Shown: piece by piece, positions 62,610 to 64,000 of the stretch
Layout: each line of letters starts with the position of its first letter
Numbering within the stretch: the stretch's first letter is position 1
From: Caprimulgus europaeus
Taxonomy: Eukaryota > Chordata > Aves > Caprimulgiformes > Caprimulgidae
Length of the DNA: 64,000 bases
Reading direction: 5' to 3'
Assembly (NCBI GenBank): GCA_907165065.1
Contig: OU015530.1
Location: 52,860,465 to 52,924,464, forward strand
Notes under the pieces: model-generated
The model's database searches: none
What the model was told of the DNA's origin: nothing
Seen by the model: the letters and a program-made list of their open reading frames with translations, nothing else
Program-made: the position numbers and the translations under genes

Positions 62610-62780
62610 AGGGAATTTCTTTGTTAAATGCTTGGCCGCAACAGCATCCTGTGGCAATGAGTTCCACAGGCTGATTACAGGTTGCCTAAAAGGTATTTCC
62701 TTTCAGAATTGTGAATTATCTGACTTCCATTGACTTACCCTCATACTTGTGGCATCGGGCTGGGAAATCAAGACATTTTA
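62610..62780 (-). mobile_element. probable ancient CR1/L3-type LINE relic
   Basis: The words GCATCCTGTGGCAATGAGTT, CCACAGGCTGATTACAGGTT and AAAGGTATTTCCTTTCAGAA resemble the complemented 3' region of old amniote CR1/L3 elements, where similar text precedes a stretch on first-exon-like hydrophobic codons. The copy is strongly diverged and the borders are approximate. Confidence 0.4.
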
Positions 62781-64000
62781 TCCTACAAAGCTATGCTGTG
62801 GTGTTTTAACACAAAGCTCTGTGCCTGTCTTTTAGATAAAGTATGGCTCTGCCAGGAATTGTGAATGTTGCTGTTACTGGACTTACTAAAGGATGGAGGG
62901 AAGAGAAGGAGGGGACAGCTTCTCCCCTCCTTTTGATCATCAGCACTCGATGGGTCTGTGGAGCAGGGCCTGGTCATGTACTGCTCAAGAAACTGTGCTG
63001 ACTTCTACCTCCACATCTTCACTTCAGAGTAAGGCTATATCTGCTTAAGTTTTGATAATTAAATCCATGAAAAATCAATCTGCCTTCACCAATGCCAACT
63101 CTTAATGCAAGTGAAGCTACATTGATAATGTTTTGAATTAAACCAGTAGAAGCTGCACTTAAATCTATTCAAGGTTAATTCTTATTTACATTGTACCAGT
63201 GTAACTGGATCAATTTAAAAATCAAATTTAACCCTACCAAGGCAATTTTCTTAGCACGGGCTAGGTTTGCTCGGTGAGGAACCTTGCCTCTGGAGACATC
63301 ATGTAACATGCTTTTGAGGCTAACAGTTCTCATTGACTATAACAATGTGGTTGATTCAAAAGAAAAAACAAGGCTGGATGTCAGCGCAGGATATACTGCT
63401 ACTGATCTTCTGGGCCCCTGACAGTAGTTTTAAGAGGGTTAGTTGGCTTTTGCAATTTTCTGAGGTGAAGAAAGAAGAGGCAATACTTAATTATCAGCAA
63501 TTCTGACAGTGATTGGAGTTGACAGCCTGAAGCAGAGCAATAAGATGAAAGTGAAAAGATGCTGGCAGCCACTAAAGCCTTTCTGTAGGAATGCAGAGGG
63601 GTTGGGATGATGGAAAGGGTTAATTCTCTAAGAAACATAATTTGCATTGCTGTACACTTTATTCTTTTGTTTTTGGTTGGGTAAGTGTTCTCGGTGCTGA
63701 CTTCTTTGGGGCTTTATTGGCTCTGTTTCTTTGACAGAACAAAAGAGTCTTTGTTGTCCATCAAAGACCATTGCAATCCATCCAGATACCCAAGGCCCCA
63801 GAAGGGGGAGGTGAACGTGGAGGAGCTGCCTGTGTTCCTTCCCCCACAAACAGCATCAATAAAATTACTGAAATCCTTTGCAGCGTTATTGAAATCTTAT
63901 CAAGGGAAACGTTCTGCAGCTACAGATGTAAATACTGACTCAAATAAGAGTTAGAGCAGGGCTGGGAGCCTACACTGTGTGTCTGAAGGCCTGTCAGGTG
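62781..64000. other. intergenic to window end
   Basis: No gene is recognised. An open frame of 89 codons at 63685-63954 has no known domain, and no splice or promoter context supports it. Confidence 0.55.

Noticed and set aside
63685-63954. 89-codon frame near the window end
   Set aside because: No family signature or context. Cannot be told from a chance frame.
1-64000. Search for CRISPR arrays, phage, toxin or defence systems, tRNA and rRNA genes
   Set aside because: Nothing with regular spacers, bacterial gene order or cloverleaf features was seen. The sequence is a vertebrate nuclear locus.
49081-64000. WDR86 exons expected from mammalian gene order
   Set aside because: No WD-repeat coding stretch was recognised by eye in either strand.

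Overview
This window is vertebrate nuclear DNA, almost certainly from a bird. The genes are interrupted by GT/AG introns, and the interspersed repeats are mainly 3' ends of CR1 LINEs with the tail octamer ATTCTRTG. There are also two relics of an avian ERVL-like LTR. The species cannot be told from the sequence.

Two protein-coding genes lie head-to-tail on the + strand. RHEB enters from the left. Its first coding exon lies upstream, and coding exons 2-8 lie at 8033-32148 (503 coding bases, ending in the CaaX box CSVM). The missing 52 bases of exon 1 would bring the reading frame to 184 codons plus stop, the usual RHEB length. Two AATAAA signals follow. After about 7.4 kb of intergenic DNA comes a complete CRYGN (gamma-N crystallin) gene: TATA box at 40007, four coding exons between 40091 and 48981 (183 residues) and a poly(A) signal at 49055.

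Layout: 1-8032 RHEB intron 1, with one CR1. 8033-32148 RHEB exons, with introns carrying an inverted pair of LTR relics, three CR1 pieces and several hairpins. 32149-32580 RHEB 3' UTR. 32576-40006 intergenic, with a CR1, a TAAT-rich segment, a CpG-rich segment and a 126-bp homopurine tract just upstream of CRYGN. 40007-49080 CRYGN, with a CR1 in intron 3. 49081-64000 downstream intergenic DNA, with a CR1, a 111-bp direct duplication, a probable ancient CR1/L3 relic and no gene I could recognise.

The genes are functionally unrelated. RHEB is the small GTPase that activates mTORC1. CRYGN is a structural eye-lens/retina protein of the beta/gamma-crystallin superfamily. Their adjacency and shared orientation match the RHEB-CRYGN order in mammals. 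No CRISPR, operon, phage or bacterial-type system is present. The best leads are non-coding: the CRYGN promoter architecture, the CpG-rich block upstream of it, a pre-miRNA-like hairpin in RHEB intron 7, the inverted LTR pair and the 111-bp duplication.
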